Assembly: GCA_937958985.1 (NCBI GenBank)
Contig: CALGLV010000001.1
Location: forward strand, 1-64,000
DNA length: 64,000 nucleotides
DNA from: an uncultured Aquimarina sp.
GTDB lineage: Bacteria; Bacteroidota; Bacteroidia; Flavobacteriales; Flavobacteriaceae
Reading direction: 5' to 3'
The translations under genes were made by a program, and so were the position numbers. Below are positions 26,927 to 35,642 of the stretch, one piece after another. Numbering within the stretch: the stretch's first letter is position 1; the number at the start of each line of letters is the position of its first letter. Under the pieces are notes generated by a model. It worked only from the letters and a program-made list of their open reading frames with translations. It was not told the origin of the DNA and did no database searches.

Positions 26927-28666
26927 TTAAATTTTAGCTTGTAATGTATATAGGTTATGGTAGCGCCCTTCTTGTTGTATTAAATTATCATGCGTTCCCT
27001 GCTCTACAATTTTACCATGCTCTATAACTAAAATTTGATTAGCCTTTTTTATCGTACTCAAACGATGGGCAATTACCAATGTGGTTCTTCCTTCCATCAA
27101 GTTTTCCAAACTTTTTTGAATTAAGGCTTCACTTTCTGTATCTAAATTTGAAGTAGCTTCGTCTAAAATTAATATTTTGGGGTTTGCTAAAATAGCTCGG
27201 GCAATTGCTATTCTTTGGCGTTGACCTCCCGATAATTTAACTCCTCGTTCACCTATGAGCGTTTCTAAACCTTCTTCAAACCTATCGGTAAACTCATTTA
27301 CATAAGCTGCTTCTACCGCTTTTTTGATGTCCTCTTCGGTAGGATTAAGACTTGCAAATGTAATATTTTGACGTATCGTTCCTTCGAACAAAAACTCATC
27401 TTGCAAAACCACTCCTAAATTATTTCGGTAGCTACTCAAAACCACCTTGCTTAAATCATGATTATCAATAGTAATTTTTCCTGATGAAGGGTTTAAAAAT
27501 GAAGCCGTTAAACCTGCGATGGTAGATTTACCTGAGCCAGAGCTCCCCACTAGAGCGGTAACAGTACCTGGTTTTGCAGAAAAAGTTATATTATGCAATA
27601 CGTCTTTTGCTTCTTCATAGGCAAAAGATACATTGTCAAATTTTATTGAGCCTTCAATTTTAGGCAAAGCCATATTTCGCCCCGGTAAATCATCTTCCGA
27701 AACTTCATTCATTAACTCTTCGGTTTTATCCAAACCAGCTAATGCATCCGTTATTTGACTTCCTATATTACTCATTTGCACAATAGGTGCAATCATAAAA
27801 CCTAACAATAATGTAAATGAAATAAACTCCCCAGTGGTGAGCGTGCCTTGCATAATTTTATACCCTCCAATACCCATAATTCCTGCAGAAGCTAAACCTA
27901 AAAGCAATGTAGCAGAGCTTGTCATTAATGCCGTTGCCGTTAAACTCTTTTTTACATTTTCATAAAGACTTAAAGCTCCTTTTTCAAACGTAGCATTTTC
28001 TTGTTCCTCTGCATTAAATCCTTTAATAACTCTTACTCCTGCTAAAGTTTCGGTTAAGCGCCCTTTTACTTCTGCATTTATTTTAGCTCTTTTTCTAAAA
28101 ATTGGTCGTATATATTTAAAAGCTTTTAATGCTACCACACCAAAAACAATTACGGGTCCTAAAACAAAAAGCGTCATTAAAACACTAATTTTTAATAAAA
28201 GAACTAACGATATTATAGCCGTAAACGTACCGCCTATTAGCTGTACCAATCCTGTACCAATCAAGTTCCTTACTCCTTCAACATCGCTCATTATTCGAGA
28301 TACTAAAGCCCCGGATTTTTGATTGTCGAAAAAAGAAATAGGAAGCGATAGTACTTTTTGCTGCACTTTAATTCGTAATTCTGAAATTAAATATTGAGCT
28401 TGAACACTTAAAATTCGGGTCAACAAAAATGAAGTTGCCGACTGCACCAAAATAGCTAAAGCCACCCCTCCTATTAATAATTTTAGCTTTTCTATATCTT
28501 CGGACGGGATTACATCATCGAGCAAGTATTTACTAGCCAAGGGCAATACCAAACCTGCCAATCTACTTAACACTATTAAAACTAAACCTATAAATACTAA
28601 TTTACGCTTTGGCCATATTATGGTTTTAAAAGCAGTACGTAAGTTTACTTTTTTATTTTCTTTCAT
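26927..28666 (-). CDS. ABC exporter half-transporter (ATPase fused to permease)
   Basis: 579 residues: six membrane helices (about 20-310), then a nucleotide-binding domain with Walker A GSSGSGKST, signature LSGGQRQR, Walker B ILILDEATS and the H-loop IAHRLST. The architecture is that of MsbA/BmrA-type exporters working as homodimers at the inner membrane; the cargo (lipid, drug or peptide) cannot be told. ATG start; the upstream aldose-epimerase-like gene ends 38 nt before it on the same strand, so they may share a transcript. Confidence 0.93.
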   Translation of the reverse strand: MKENKKVNLRTAFKTIIWPKRKLVFIGLVLIVLSRLAGLVLPLASKYLLDDVIPSEDIEKLKLLIGGVALAILVQSATSFLLTRILSVQAQYLISELRIKVQQKVLSLPISFFDNQKSGALVSRIMSDVEGVRNLIGTGLVQLIGGTFTAIISLVLLLKISVLMTLFVLGPVIVFGVVALKAFKYIRPIFRKRAKINAEVKGRLTETLAGVRVIKGFNAEEQENATFEKGALSLYENVKKSLTATALMTSSATLLLGLASAGIMGIGGYKIMQGTLTTGEFISFTLLLGFMIAPIVQMSNIGSQITDALAGLDKTEELMNEVSEDDLPGRNMALPKIEGSIKFDNVSFAYEEAKDVLHNITFSAKPGTVTALVGSSGSGKSTIAGLTASFLNPSSGKITIDNHDLSKVVLSSYRNNLGVVLQDEFLFEGTIRQNITFASLNPTEEDIKKAVEAAYVNEFTDRFEEGLETLIGERGVKLSGGQRQRIAIARAILANPKILILDEATSNLDTESEALIQKSLENLMEGRTTLVIAHRLSTIKKANQILVIEHGKIVEQGTHDNLIQQEGRYHNLYTLQAKI

Positions 28667-28704
28667 CTGTATATGGTAAAAGTAGTGGCTTATTTTATTT
28701 AAAA

Positions 28705-29574
28705 TTACAATACTTCTATCTGGTAAGAAGCCTTAAAAGTATCATTTGGTGCCACTACAGCACTATCTTTTTTATCAAATAAACTATAAGTACTTTCAGT
28801 CGAATCGGAATAACCAATCCAAGGTTCAATGCAAATAAAAGGGGCTTTAGGAGTCGCCCAAATACCAATAGTATTGAATTCAGGATACGAAACTTTCAAA
28901 ATTTTCCCTTCGGGTCCTACTAAAGTAATTTCGTTAGATTTCAAATCTTTAAAAACCAATGCGTCTTTATCAAACGATGTGGTGGTTAATGGAAATTTAT
29001 CTGTGTTATCTAAAACTAAACTAGTTTCTCCATTAAATATTCCATTTTCATTTAAAAAATGACGTTTACTGTTTTCTGTTTTCTCAAACTCTAAATAGTA
29101 ATCTGTATAGGAAACCGTATTATTTACTTCACAATTAAAAGCGGGATGCCCTCCTACTGAAAAAGGAATTTCTTGGCTATCCAAATTAATAACTTTGTGT
29201 TGTATTTCTAATTTCTTTCCGTTTATCAAGTAAGTAATTTCTAGCTTAAAGCTGAATGGGTATACTTTTAAAGTCTCAGCATCAGAAACAAATGTTCCCT
29301 TAATTGAAGTATTATTTATTTTTTCTATAGTCCAATTGTCACTTTTTCTAACCAAACCATGTCGTGGCAACTCATATGTTTTGCCATTGTGCACAAACTT
29401 ATCGTCTTTTAATGTCCCTACAATGGGGAATAATATTGGTGCTTGTCCGCCCCAAAAATTAGCATCTCCTTGCCACAATAACTCTTTATTCGTTTCCTTA
29501 TTAAATAAGCTCGATAATTCTGACCCTTTTTGTTTTACTGCAATTCGTAAAAATTCGTTTTCTACTGTTGTCAT
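28705..29574 (-). CDS. aldose 1-epimerase family protein (LacX-like)
   Basis: 289 residues, cytoplasmic, galactose-mutarotase fold. It starts VENEFLRIAVKQKGSELSSL, has the Arg-containing RHGLVRKSDNW near residue 72, the catalytic His in VGGHPAFNCE near 138, and a C-terminal Glu region (FICIEPWIGYSDS near 246) that provides the catalytic base. It probably interconverts sugar anomers; the exact sugar is unknown. It lies 54 nt downstream of a helicase gene and upstream of the ABC exporter on the same strand. Confidence 0.87.
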   Translation of the reverse strand: MTTVENEFLRIAVKQKGSELSSLFNKETNKELLWQGDANFWGGQAPILFPIVGTLKDDKFVHNGKTYELPRHGLVRKSDNWTIEKINNTSIKGTFVSDAETLKVYPFSFKLEITYLINGKKLEIQHKVINLDSQEIPFSVGGHPAFNCEVNNTVSYTDYYLEFEKTENSKRHFLNENGIFNGETSLVLDNTDKFPLTTTSFDKDALVFKDLKSNEITLVGPEGKILKVSYPEFNTIGIWATPKAPFICIEPWIGYSDSTESTYSLFDKKDSAVVAPNDTFKASYQIEVL

Positions 29575-29628
29575 TATTTTTGTTAATATAGATTACAAAT
29601 ATGCGCTATTCTTTGCCTTAAGGGCTTT

Positions 29629-30990
29629 TTATAATTTTTTATTATATCTCCTATTGAAATTCTTATCTCCTTTAGTTTTGGGCTTTTTATATTTCTTTGC
29701 GATCTCCCTTCTGTAGGAACCACCTAAGTTTTCTTTCATGTTTTTCTCCTTCTTATCATGAAATGAAGCTCCTTTTTCTGGATCCTGAGCTCCTTTTCTA
29801 CGTTTAGTAGTATCAATTTCAACTACTTTCGGCTGCTCTTCAGGAGTTAATTCTTCAGATATTTCCACTTCTTTAGGAAAGGGAATTACCTCAATTTTTT
29901 TATTCATTAACTTCTCTATATTTTCTAAAAACTCTTGCTCTTTAGCCTTTGTCATCAAAATAGAAGCTCCCTTTTTTTCTGCCCGTCCCGTACGTCCAAT
30001 TCGGTGCATGTAATTTTCAGGATAATCAGGGGTATCTAAACTTATAACATGTGATACTTGTTCAATATCAATTCCACGTGCCATTACATCGGTAGCTATT
30101 AACAACCTGTTTTCACCACTTTCGAACTGTCGAATACTTCGCAAACGGTAATTTTGCGTTTTATTAGAGTGTATTACACAAGCTTCTCCTGAAAAAACCT
30201 CTTCTAAACGATCGTAAATACGATCGGCCATGCGCTTATTTTTAGCAAAAATAATTGCTTTTGAATACGTTTCATAATCATCGAGCAAATGCTCCAAAAG
30301 GTTCATTTTGGTATAAAAATTTTGAACATCGTAACGTGTTTGTTCAATATTTTCAAGCGGAGTACCACTTACTGCAACTGATATTTTAACAGGGTGGATA
30401 AAAGAATCATTAATAATCTTCACCACTTTATCTGTCATCGTTGCCGAAAATAATATTCCTTGACGCTGGCGTGGAAGTAATTCCAAAATATTTTCAATTT
30501 GAAATTTAAATCCTAAATCCAACATTACATCCACCTCGTCAATAACAATCTTCTGAATTTTTTTCAACTCAATAGATCGTGCTAATGCCAAATCGTATAA
30601 CCTACCAGGAGTAGCAACAATAATATCAGCACCTTCTGCTATGGCTTTTTTTTGTGTATTAATGTTTGTCCCTCCAAAAACTCCTAAGATTCTATTTTTA
30701 GTGTACTTACTTAATTTCTCAAGTTCGTCAACTACCTGCACAACCAACTCTCGGGTAGGCACCATAATTAACACCCGTGGATTAACTTGAGGCTTGTACG
30801 TTAGCACCCTTAAAATAGGCAAACAATAAGCTAAAGTTTTACCAGTACCGGTTTGAGCAATACCTACCACATCTTTTCCAGACATAATTACCGGGTAAGA
30901 TTGGTATTGAATAGGTGTCGCAGTGTCAAACCCTAAATCGTCTAAAGCGTTTGTAAGTGGAGTATTGAGATTTAATTCAGAAAATTTCAC
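29629..30990 (-). CDS. DEAD-box RNA helicase with a DEVD motif
   Basis: 453 residues. The Q motif is at TPIQ near 25, motif I AQTGTGKT at 45-52, Ia PTREL, motif II reads DEVD at 151-154 instead of DEAD, motif III SAT at 182-184, and motif VI HRIGRTGR near 332. The C-terminal ~70 residues are basic and probably bind RNA (GASFHDKKEKN ... NRRYNKKL). Such enzymes remodel RNA in ribosome assembly or cold adaptation. Val in place of Ala in motif II was confirmed from the DNA codon. GTG start. A TACCTTTG -7 match lies at 31015-31008. Confidence 0.92.
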   Translation of the reverse strand: MKFSELNLNTPLTNALDDLGFDTATPIQYQSYPVIMSGKDVVGIAQTGTGKTLAYCLPILRVLTYKPQVNPRVLIMVPTRELVVQVVDELEKLSKYTKNRILGVFGGTNINTQKKAIAEGADIIVATPGRLYDLALARSIELKKIQKIVIDEVDVMLDLGFKFQIENILELLPRQRQGILFSATMTDKVVKIINDSFIHPVKISVAVSGTPLENIEQTRYDVQNFYTKMNLLEHLLDDYETYSKAIIFAKNKRMADRIYDRLEEVFSGEACVIHSNKTQNYRLRSIRQFESGENRLLIATDVMARGIDIEQVSHVISLDTPDYPENYMHRIGRTGRAEKKGASILMTKAKEQEFLENIEKLMNKKIEVIPFPKEVEISEELTPEEQPKVVEIDTTKRRKGAQDPEKGASFHDKKEKNMKENLGGSYRREIAKKYKKPKTKGDKNFNRRYNKKL

Positions 30991-31201
30991 GTCGAATAAG
31001 TTTTAAGCAAAGGTAAGCTTATACTGTTAGTATGAATACTTTTTTTATAACACGTATAGCTTTTAAGGTAAAAAAAGCGCTAAAAAAGCAAAAAAGTAAT
31101 ATAATAATTAAATACATCGAAGCAACACGCATTATTAATGCATTTCTATTTTATACGTGTACTTAATAAGAGAAATCCTATTTTTGCTAAAAACTTACTT
31201 C

Positions 31202-31855
31202 ATGAATTTATCTCTTCATCACATTACAAGACCTGCAAAAACGGAAAACAAACAAGCTAACGGCTTATTTTTATTCCACGGTTACGGAAGCGATGAAAAT
31301 GACTTATTTAGTTTTGCTTCGGAATTACCTGACGATTTATTTATTATTTCTGTAAGAGCACCAATGCCTATGCAACCTCAAGGTAATGCTTGGTATACTA
31401 TTCATTGGGATGGACCCGACGGAAAATTTAACGATTCTGAAGAGGCGATTCAGTCACGCGATGCTATTGCTAAATTTGTACAAGAGGCTACCGAAGCCTA
31501 TAACTTAAACCCCAATACTATTTCTTTATTAGGGTTTTCACAAGGTTGTATTTTAAGTCTGGCAGTAGCTTTAAGCTATCCAAAACTAGCTAAAAATATT
31601 ATTGGCCTAAGCGGCTATATCGATCCTGAGATGTTACGTGCTGGTTATGAAAGTGCTGATTTTTCAAGTTTAAATATCTTTGTTTCTCACGGAAGTGTAG
31701 ACCAAGTGATTCCGCTACAATGGGCTGAAAAAACACCTGCTTTTTTACAAAAACTAGGTATTGAAACGGAATTAAAAACATATCCTGTAGGGCATGGTGT
31801 TGCCCCACAAAATTTTTATGATTTTAAAGAATGGTTGCTAAAGCAACTTTCTTAA
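31202..31855 (+). CDS. phospholipase/carboxylesterase-family alpha/beta hydrolase
   Basis: 217 residues from the ATG at 31202; the open frame extends upstream to 31157 but the shorter start fits the family (HGYGSDENDLFSFASEL at 26-42). Catalytic Ser113 is in GFSQG; the Asp and His are in SHGSVDQVIP and VGHGVAP. A TATTTTTG at 31179-31186 would place transcription just before 31202, supporting this start. These enzymes hydrolyse esters or lysophospholipids in the cytoplasm; the physiological substrate is unknown. It converges on the next gene with an 11-nt gap. Confidence 0.88.
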   Translation: MNLSLHHITRPAKTENKQANGLFLFHGYGSDENDLFSFASELPDDLFIISVRAPMPMQPQGNAWYTIHWDGPDGKFNDSEEAIQSRDAIAKFVQEATEAYNLNPNTISLLGFSQGCILSLAVALSYPKLAKNIIGLSGYIDPEMLRAGYESADFSSLNIFVSHGSVDQVIPLQWAEKTPAFLQKLGIETELKTYPVGHGVAPQNFYDFKEWLLKQLS

Positions 31856-31866
31856 CTACTAGTTAA

Positions 31867-32370
31867 TTACTTTGTTTTTGAATATAAATGAGAGGTAATT
31901 ACATCAATCGCTAATGTTTTTTCTTTATTAAATTGATATAAAAATAATACCTGACCCCAATAGGTACCGTCGGTAAAATCGGCTACTGCCCATTTGTGAT
32001 TGAGTAATTTTACACGGTCGATTTTAGTGGTTCCATCCAAGCCCGCTAAAGGCACAAATGGGTTGTCGTTTTCAGCTGAGTTAGCACCTACCAAAGTATC
32101 TAAAACCAACGATTCCATAGCTGCTACGGAAAAACCTTGGTCTTCTATATATTCTCCTGCGTACTCATCAAATCGTAAATCGAAATAACTAAGCTCTAAA
32201 ACTTCATTTTCCAAGGAATCTTTAACCTTGGTTATTTGGGTTACTTTATTTTTTAAACTGTCGATTTTTAATCGATCGGCATTTATTTTTTTATTGCCAT
32301 TTACTTGCTGAAAAACAATATACAACACGGCTATAGCTAAAAGGTAGATAAAGATTTTAGCGTTTTTCAT
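31867..32370 (-). CDS. membrane-anchored protein of unknown function
   Basis: 167 residues: one N-terminal membrane helix (AKIFIYLLAIAVLYIVFQQV), a short coiled coil (about 35-58, SLKNKVTQITKVKDSLENEV), then a compact domain with DFTDGTYWGQVLFLYQF near residue 130. Orientation and function are unknown. Only 12 nt separate it from the MBL hydrolase gene upstream, so the two are almost certainly one operon and may act together. Confidence 0.7.
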   Translation of the reverse strand: MKNAKIFIYLLAIAVLYIVFQQVNGNKKINADRLKIDSLKNKVTQITKVKDSLENEVLELSYFDLRFDEYAGEYIEDQGFSVAAMESLVLDTLVGANSAENDNPFVPLAGLDGTTKIDRVKLLNHKWAVADFTDGTYWGQVLFLYQFNKEKTLAIDVITSHLYSKTK

Positions 32371-32382
32371 TCTTACTTTATT

Positions 32383-33150
32383 TTAAATATTAATAACCAA
32401 TCCGTCGTAAGCCAAATGCACATTTTTTGGCAAGTTAAGCTCTACATCATCATGAAACCCTAACAAATGACTAATATGCGTTAAATAGGCTTTTTTAGGT
32501 TTTACCGAAGCTATAAAATCTAACGCTTCTTGCAACGTAAAATGCGACCAATGCTCTTCTTTTCGTAATGCGTTAATTACCAAAACATCTAAGTTTTTAA
32601 AGTAAGCTAACGATTCTGTAGGTACCGTTTTAACATCGGTGCAATACATTAATCCTCCAATTTTATAACTTAAAATAGGTAAATTACCATGCATCACTTT
32701 TATAGGAGTAATTTTTTTTCCACTTAATTCGAAACTGTGATCCGCTTCAATTTCATTAATCCCCACGTTTGGAGTTCCTGGATATTGATTATTGGGATCA
32801 AAAATATAGTTGAATCTAGGAATTAGTTCCTCAAAAACTCTTTTTTCAGCGTAAAGCGGAATGTCTTTTTTCTCTTTATAAAAGAAAGGACGAATATCAT
32901 CTAAACCAATAATATGGTCGGTATGTTCGTGAGTAATTAAAATTCCTTTAATACTACTTACATTATTCGACAACATTTGTTGTCTAAAATCGGGTCCTAT
33001 GTCAATTACGTAATTTACATTATCCCAGGATAGCATTGCAGCACAACGCAGGCGTTTATCTTTTTTGTTTTCACTTAAACACACAGGGTGATTGCTCCCT
33101 ATAATGGGAACACCTTGTGATGTACCAGTACCTAAAAAAGTTAATTTCAA
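32383..33150 (-). CDS. PhnP-like MBL-fold metallo-hydrolase
   Basis: 255 residues. Metal-binding motif HEHTDH at 74-79, a start LTFLGTGTSQGVPIIG, and Cys24/Cys36 in the position where PhnP-type cyclic phosphodiesterases bind a structural zinc. Later histidines (MHGN, THISH) complete the two-metal site. It probably hydrolyses a phosphodiester such as a cyclic nucleotide or sugar phosphate; the substrate is not determinable. The start is TTG. Divergent from the conserved gene at 33288, with 137 nt between, and first in a two-gene operon with the 167-residue membrane protein. Confidence 0.88.
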   Translation of the reverse strand: MKLTFLGTGTSQGVPIIGSNHPVCLSENKKDKRLRCAAMLSWDNVNYVIDIGPDFRQQMLSNNVSSIKGILITHEHTDHIIGLDDIRPFFYKEKKDIPLYAEKRVFEELIPRFNYIFDPNNQYPGTPNVGINEIEADHSFELSGKKITPIKVMHGNLPILSYKIGGLMYCTDVKTVPTESLAYFKNLDVLVINALRKEEHWSHFTLQEALDFIASVKPKKAYLTHISHLLGFHDDVELNLPKNVHLAYDGLVINI

Positions 33151-33287
33151 CAGCTTCTTTTTTACAAATTAACGCATTTTGAACTTAATTCTGTGCCAAA
33201 AAAAATAATTCCATAAAAATAGATGTTGCTCTTTTTAATGGCTGTATGTATCATTAACTTTACTATAAATATTGAACACCTATAATT

Positions 33288-34742
33288 ATGGCTATTACAA
33301 TTGTTGGCGATCATGAATTTGATCCTATTCCTTCTATAAAGAGTAAATGTTTGCGAATTAATCTTAATTCGAATATTTATGGAACCTTTAATGAAATTGG
33401 TGCTGGACAAGAAACCGTACGTAATTTCTTTAGAGCAGGTGGGGCTTCGGGAACAATTGCTAAAGCCATGAGTGCCTATGATAAGGATTTTAGTGATGCT
33501 ATATATGGTGAAGAAAAAGATGGAAGGTACGTTACAGAAAAACGTTTGCATACCATGCTTGAAAAAGAAATGGAGCATATGGAACAACGTATTTCTAAAG
33601 AAAAACACCCTAAAAGGCTTTTCTTTAGCTATGCCAATACTGTAGCAACCATTGATTTTGCTAAAAAATACAAAGGTCATGGCTGGGTAGGAATTAGATA
33701 CCAAACCGATCACAACCAAACTGAATATAACGAGATTAGCTTACACGTGCGTTTTCATGAAAATGACGCAAGGCACCAACAACATACTTTAGGTACCTTA
33801 GGGGTAAATTTAATTTACGGTGCCTATTACAAGCATGATAACCCAAAAAAGCTTTTAAAATATTTATACGATCATATTGACAAAGACAAATTAGAAATTG
33901 ATACAATCAATTTTTCAGGACCTTGCTTTAAGGGAGTTGATAACCGCTTAATGAGTTTACAACTGGTTAAAAACGGAATGACTGAAGCTATAATGTTTGG
34001 CCCTGACGGAAAAAATATTTTACCTGCTCGTATATTATACAAAAAGAACATACTAGCACTTAGAGGTAGTTTTAGACCTGTAACCAAGGTAAATATGGAT
34101 ATTCTAGAGAAATCTTTAGAAATGTTTAAAAAAGAACCTAACGTAAATCCAGATAAAATTCAAGTGATTTTTGAAATCACCCTTTCTAATTTAATGGCCG
34201 AAGGTGAGATTGATGAAAAGGATTTTCTTGACAGAGCACGATTGCTTTGTAATTTGGGTCAAACCGTACTTATTTCAAACTTCAAAGAATATTACCGTCT
34301 GGTAGAATATTTCTCTAATTACACCCGTGAAGCTCAAATGGCACTTGCCATGGGAGTAAGTAACCTTATCGAAATTTTTAACGAAAAATATTACCGTCAT
34401 TTAAGCGGTGGTATATTAGAGGCTTTTGGTAAGTTATTCTATAAAGAACTAAAAGTATACTTATACCCTCTTAATGATTCCAAAAATGGCATTGTAAACA
34501 GCAACAACATAGTAGTTGATGAAGGCGTAAAAGAGCTTTATAAGTTTTTTAAACACAATGGAAAAGTAAAAGATATTGAAACTTATAATCCTGAAATACT
34601 AAATATACTATCGAGAGTAGTGTTCGAAAAAATAAAAGATCGCGAAACAGATTGGGAAAAACATTTACCAGAAGGCATTCCTGAAATCATAAAATCGAAA
34701 GGCTTATTTGGCTATAGAGATGTAACTATTAAAGATTTTTAA
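33288..34742 (+). CDS. conserved Bacteroidota protein of unknown function
   Basis: 484 residues, soluble, no signal peptide, no membrane segment. The N terminus AITIVGDHEFDPIPSIKSKCLRINLN and the section HVRFHENDARHQQHTLGTLGVNL look highly constrained, as in an enzyme, and I recall closely similar proteins being general in Flavobacteriaceae. Databases sometimes label them TonB-dependent receptor or nicotinate-nucleotide adenylyltransferase. Neither fits: there is no barrel or signal, and no HxGH nucleotidyltransferase motif. Possible metal ligands are His in HEND and HQQH. It stands alone and is followed by a strong terminator. Confidence 0.75.
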   Translation: MAITIVGDHEFDPIPSIKSKCLRINLNSNIYGTFNEIGAGQETVRNFFRAGGASGTIAKAMSAYDKDFSDAIYGEEKDGRYVTEKRLHTMLEKEMEHMEQRISKEKHPKRLFFSYANTVATIDFAKKYKGHGWVGIRYQTDHNQTEYNEISLHVRFHENDARHQQHTLGTLGVNLIYGAYYKHDNPKKLLKYLYDHIDKDKLEIDTINFSGPCFKGVDNRLMSLQLVKNGMTEAIMFGPDGKNILPARILYKKNILALRGSFRPVTKVNMDILEKSLEMFKKEPNVNPDKIQVIFEITLSNLMAEGEIDEKDFLDRARLLCNLGQTVLISNFKEYYRLVEYFSNYTREAQMALAMGVSNLIEIFNEKYYRHLSGGILEAFGKLFYKELKVYLYPLNDSKNGIVNSNNIVVDEGVKELYKFFKHNGKVKDIETYNPEILNILSRVVFEKIKDRETDWEKHLPEGIPEIIKSKGLFGYRDVTIKDF

Positions 34743-34770
34743 TTTATACTTCAAGTATTCCTAATAATTA

Positions 34771-34819
34771 AAAGCAATGAGCCTAAGTTTAAAATAAAAC
34801 TTAGGCTCATTGCTTTTTT
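34771..34819 (+). terminator. terminator after the conserved 484-residue gene
   Basis: A 20-bp stem (AAAGCAATGAGCCTAAGTTT and its complement) with an A/T loop ends in a T run 29 nt past the stop codon. Nearly perfect pairing. Confidence 0.9.
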
Positions 34820-34853
34820 AAACACCTCTAGTCTTAAACACAAAAAGATTACA

Positions 34854-34895
34854 AGCATCGTCTTTGTAGCTTAATTAAGCTACAAAGACGATGCT
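34854..34895. repeat. 42-bp perfect palindrome
   Basis: The left half AGCATCGTCTTTGTAGCTTAA is followed with no spacer by its exact reverse complement. It can form a long cruciform or RNA hairpin but has no T run. It is 36 nt past the terminator and may be a relic or a binding site. Confidence 0.75.
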
Positions 34896-35096
34896 CCTAA
34901 CGCTAGTTCGCGTTCCTTCTCCCACAACCTTAAACATGAACACCGTAAATTATTTAAATAGCTTTACCTTATTTAAACGATAAGTTATTATTACAGTTAT
35001 CAAGCTGAATACCGAAAAAATATGTATAATTTTAATTTCGAATAATTATGAAATTTTATTACAAGTAGCTCGTTATTAATCAAAAAACATCAACTA

Positions 35097-35552
35097 ATGA
35101 AAAATGTATTTAGTGCAGAAGACTCTCAAGAATTAAAGAGTCGCATAAGTAATTTAAAAAACGAATCTCAGCCACAATGGGGTAAAATGAATGTGAGTCA
35201 AATGTTAGCACATTGCAACGTAGCTTACGAAATGACTTACGAACCTACTAACTTTAAAAAACCAAAGGGTATAAAAAAGTGGGTTTTAAAAACATTTTTA
35301 AAACCTATTATTGTTGGCTCAAAACCCTTCAAAAAAAACAGCCCTACATCATCAGATTTTAAAATTGCTGATTACAAGAATTTTGAAATTGAAAAAAACC
35401 GAATGATTGCTTACGTTGACAAAACACAGCAATTGGGAAAAAATCATTTTGAAGGTTTGGACAATTTATCTTTTGGGGTAATGAATAGCACCGAATGGAA
35501 CAACCTATTTTATAAGCATCTTGACCACCATTTGAAACAATTTGGGGTGTAG
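35097..35552 (+). CDS. DUF1569 (DinB-like) protein
   Basis: 151 residues; an all-helical DinB/YfiT-like fold. Three histidines in the usual metal-ligand places are visible (MLAHCNVAYEM near residue 37, LDHHLKQFG at the end). Related proteins act as metal-dependent thiol transferases or are uncharacterised. The start ATG follows an unrelated intergenic region; a terminator follows. Function is not assignable beyond fold. Confidence 0.82.
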   Translation: MKNVFSAEDSQELKSRISNLKNESQPQWGKMNVSQMLAHCNVAYEMTYEPTNFKKPKGIKKWVLKTFLKPIIVGSKPFKKNSPTSSDFKIADYKNFEIEKNRMIAYVDKTQQLGKNHFEGLDNLSFGVMNSTEWNNLFYKHLDHHLKQFGV

Positions 35553-35584
35553 AACACTAATTTAACATACAACGTTAATAAATA

Positions 35585-35622
35585 AAAGGGGATGTCATAT
35601 TAATATGACATCCCCTTTGTTT
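35585..35622. terminator. bidirectional terminator after DUF1569 gene
   Basis: Stem AAAGGGGATGTCATAT with its perfect complement and TAAT loop sits between the convergent DUF1569 and sugar-kinase genes, with A and T runs on the flanks. Confidence 0.9.
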
Positions 35623-35642
35623 TATGATAAACACTTTAAAAA

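Larger units (their letters stand above)
34743..35096. other. 354-nt intergenic region with two symmetrical structures
   Basis: It holds a bidirectional-looking terminator at 34771-34819, a 42-bp perfect palindrome at 34854-34895, and about 200 nt of AT-rich sequence leading to the DUF1569 gene. No open frame of note and no clear TAnnTTTG element were found. Confidence 0.5.

Noticed and set aside
33162-33719. 185-codon minus-strand open frame
   Set aside because: It lies opposite the start of the conserved 484-residue gene and has a Phe/Ile/Asn-rich shadow composition.
33288-34742. TonB-dependent receptor or nicotinate-nucleotide adenylyltransferase labels
   Set aside because: No signal peptide, plug or barrel, and no nucleotidyltransferase HxGH motif.
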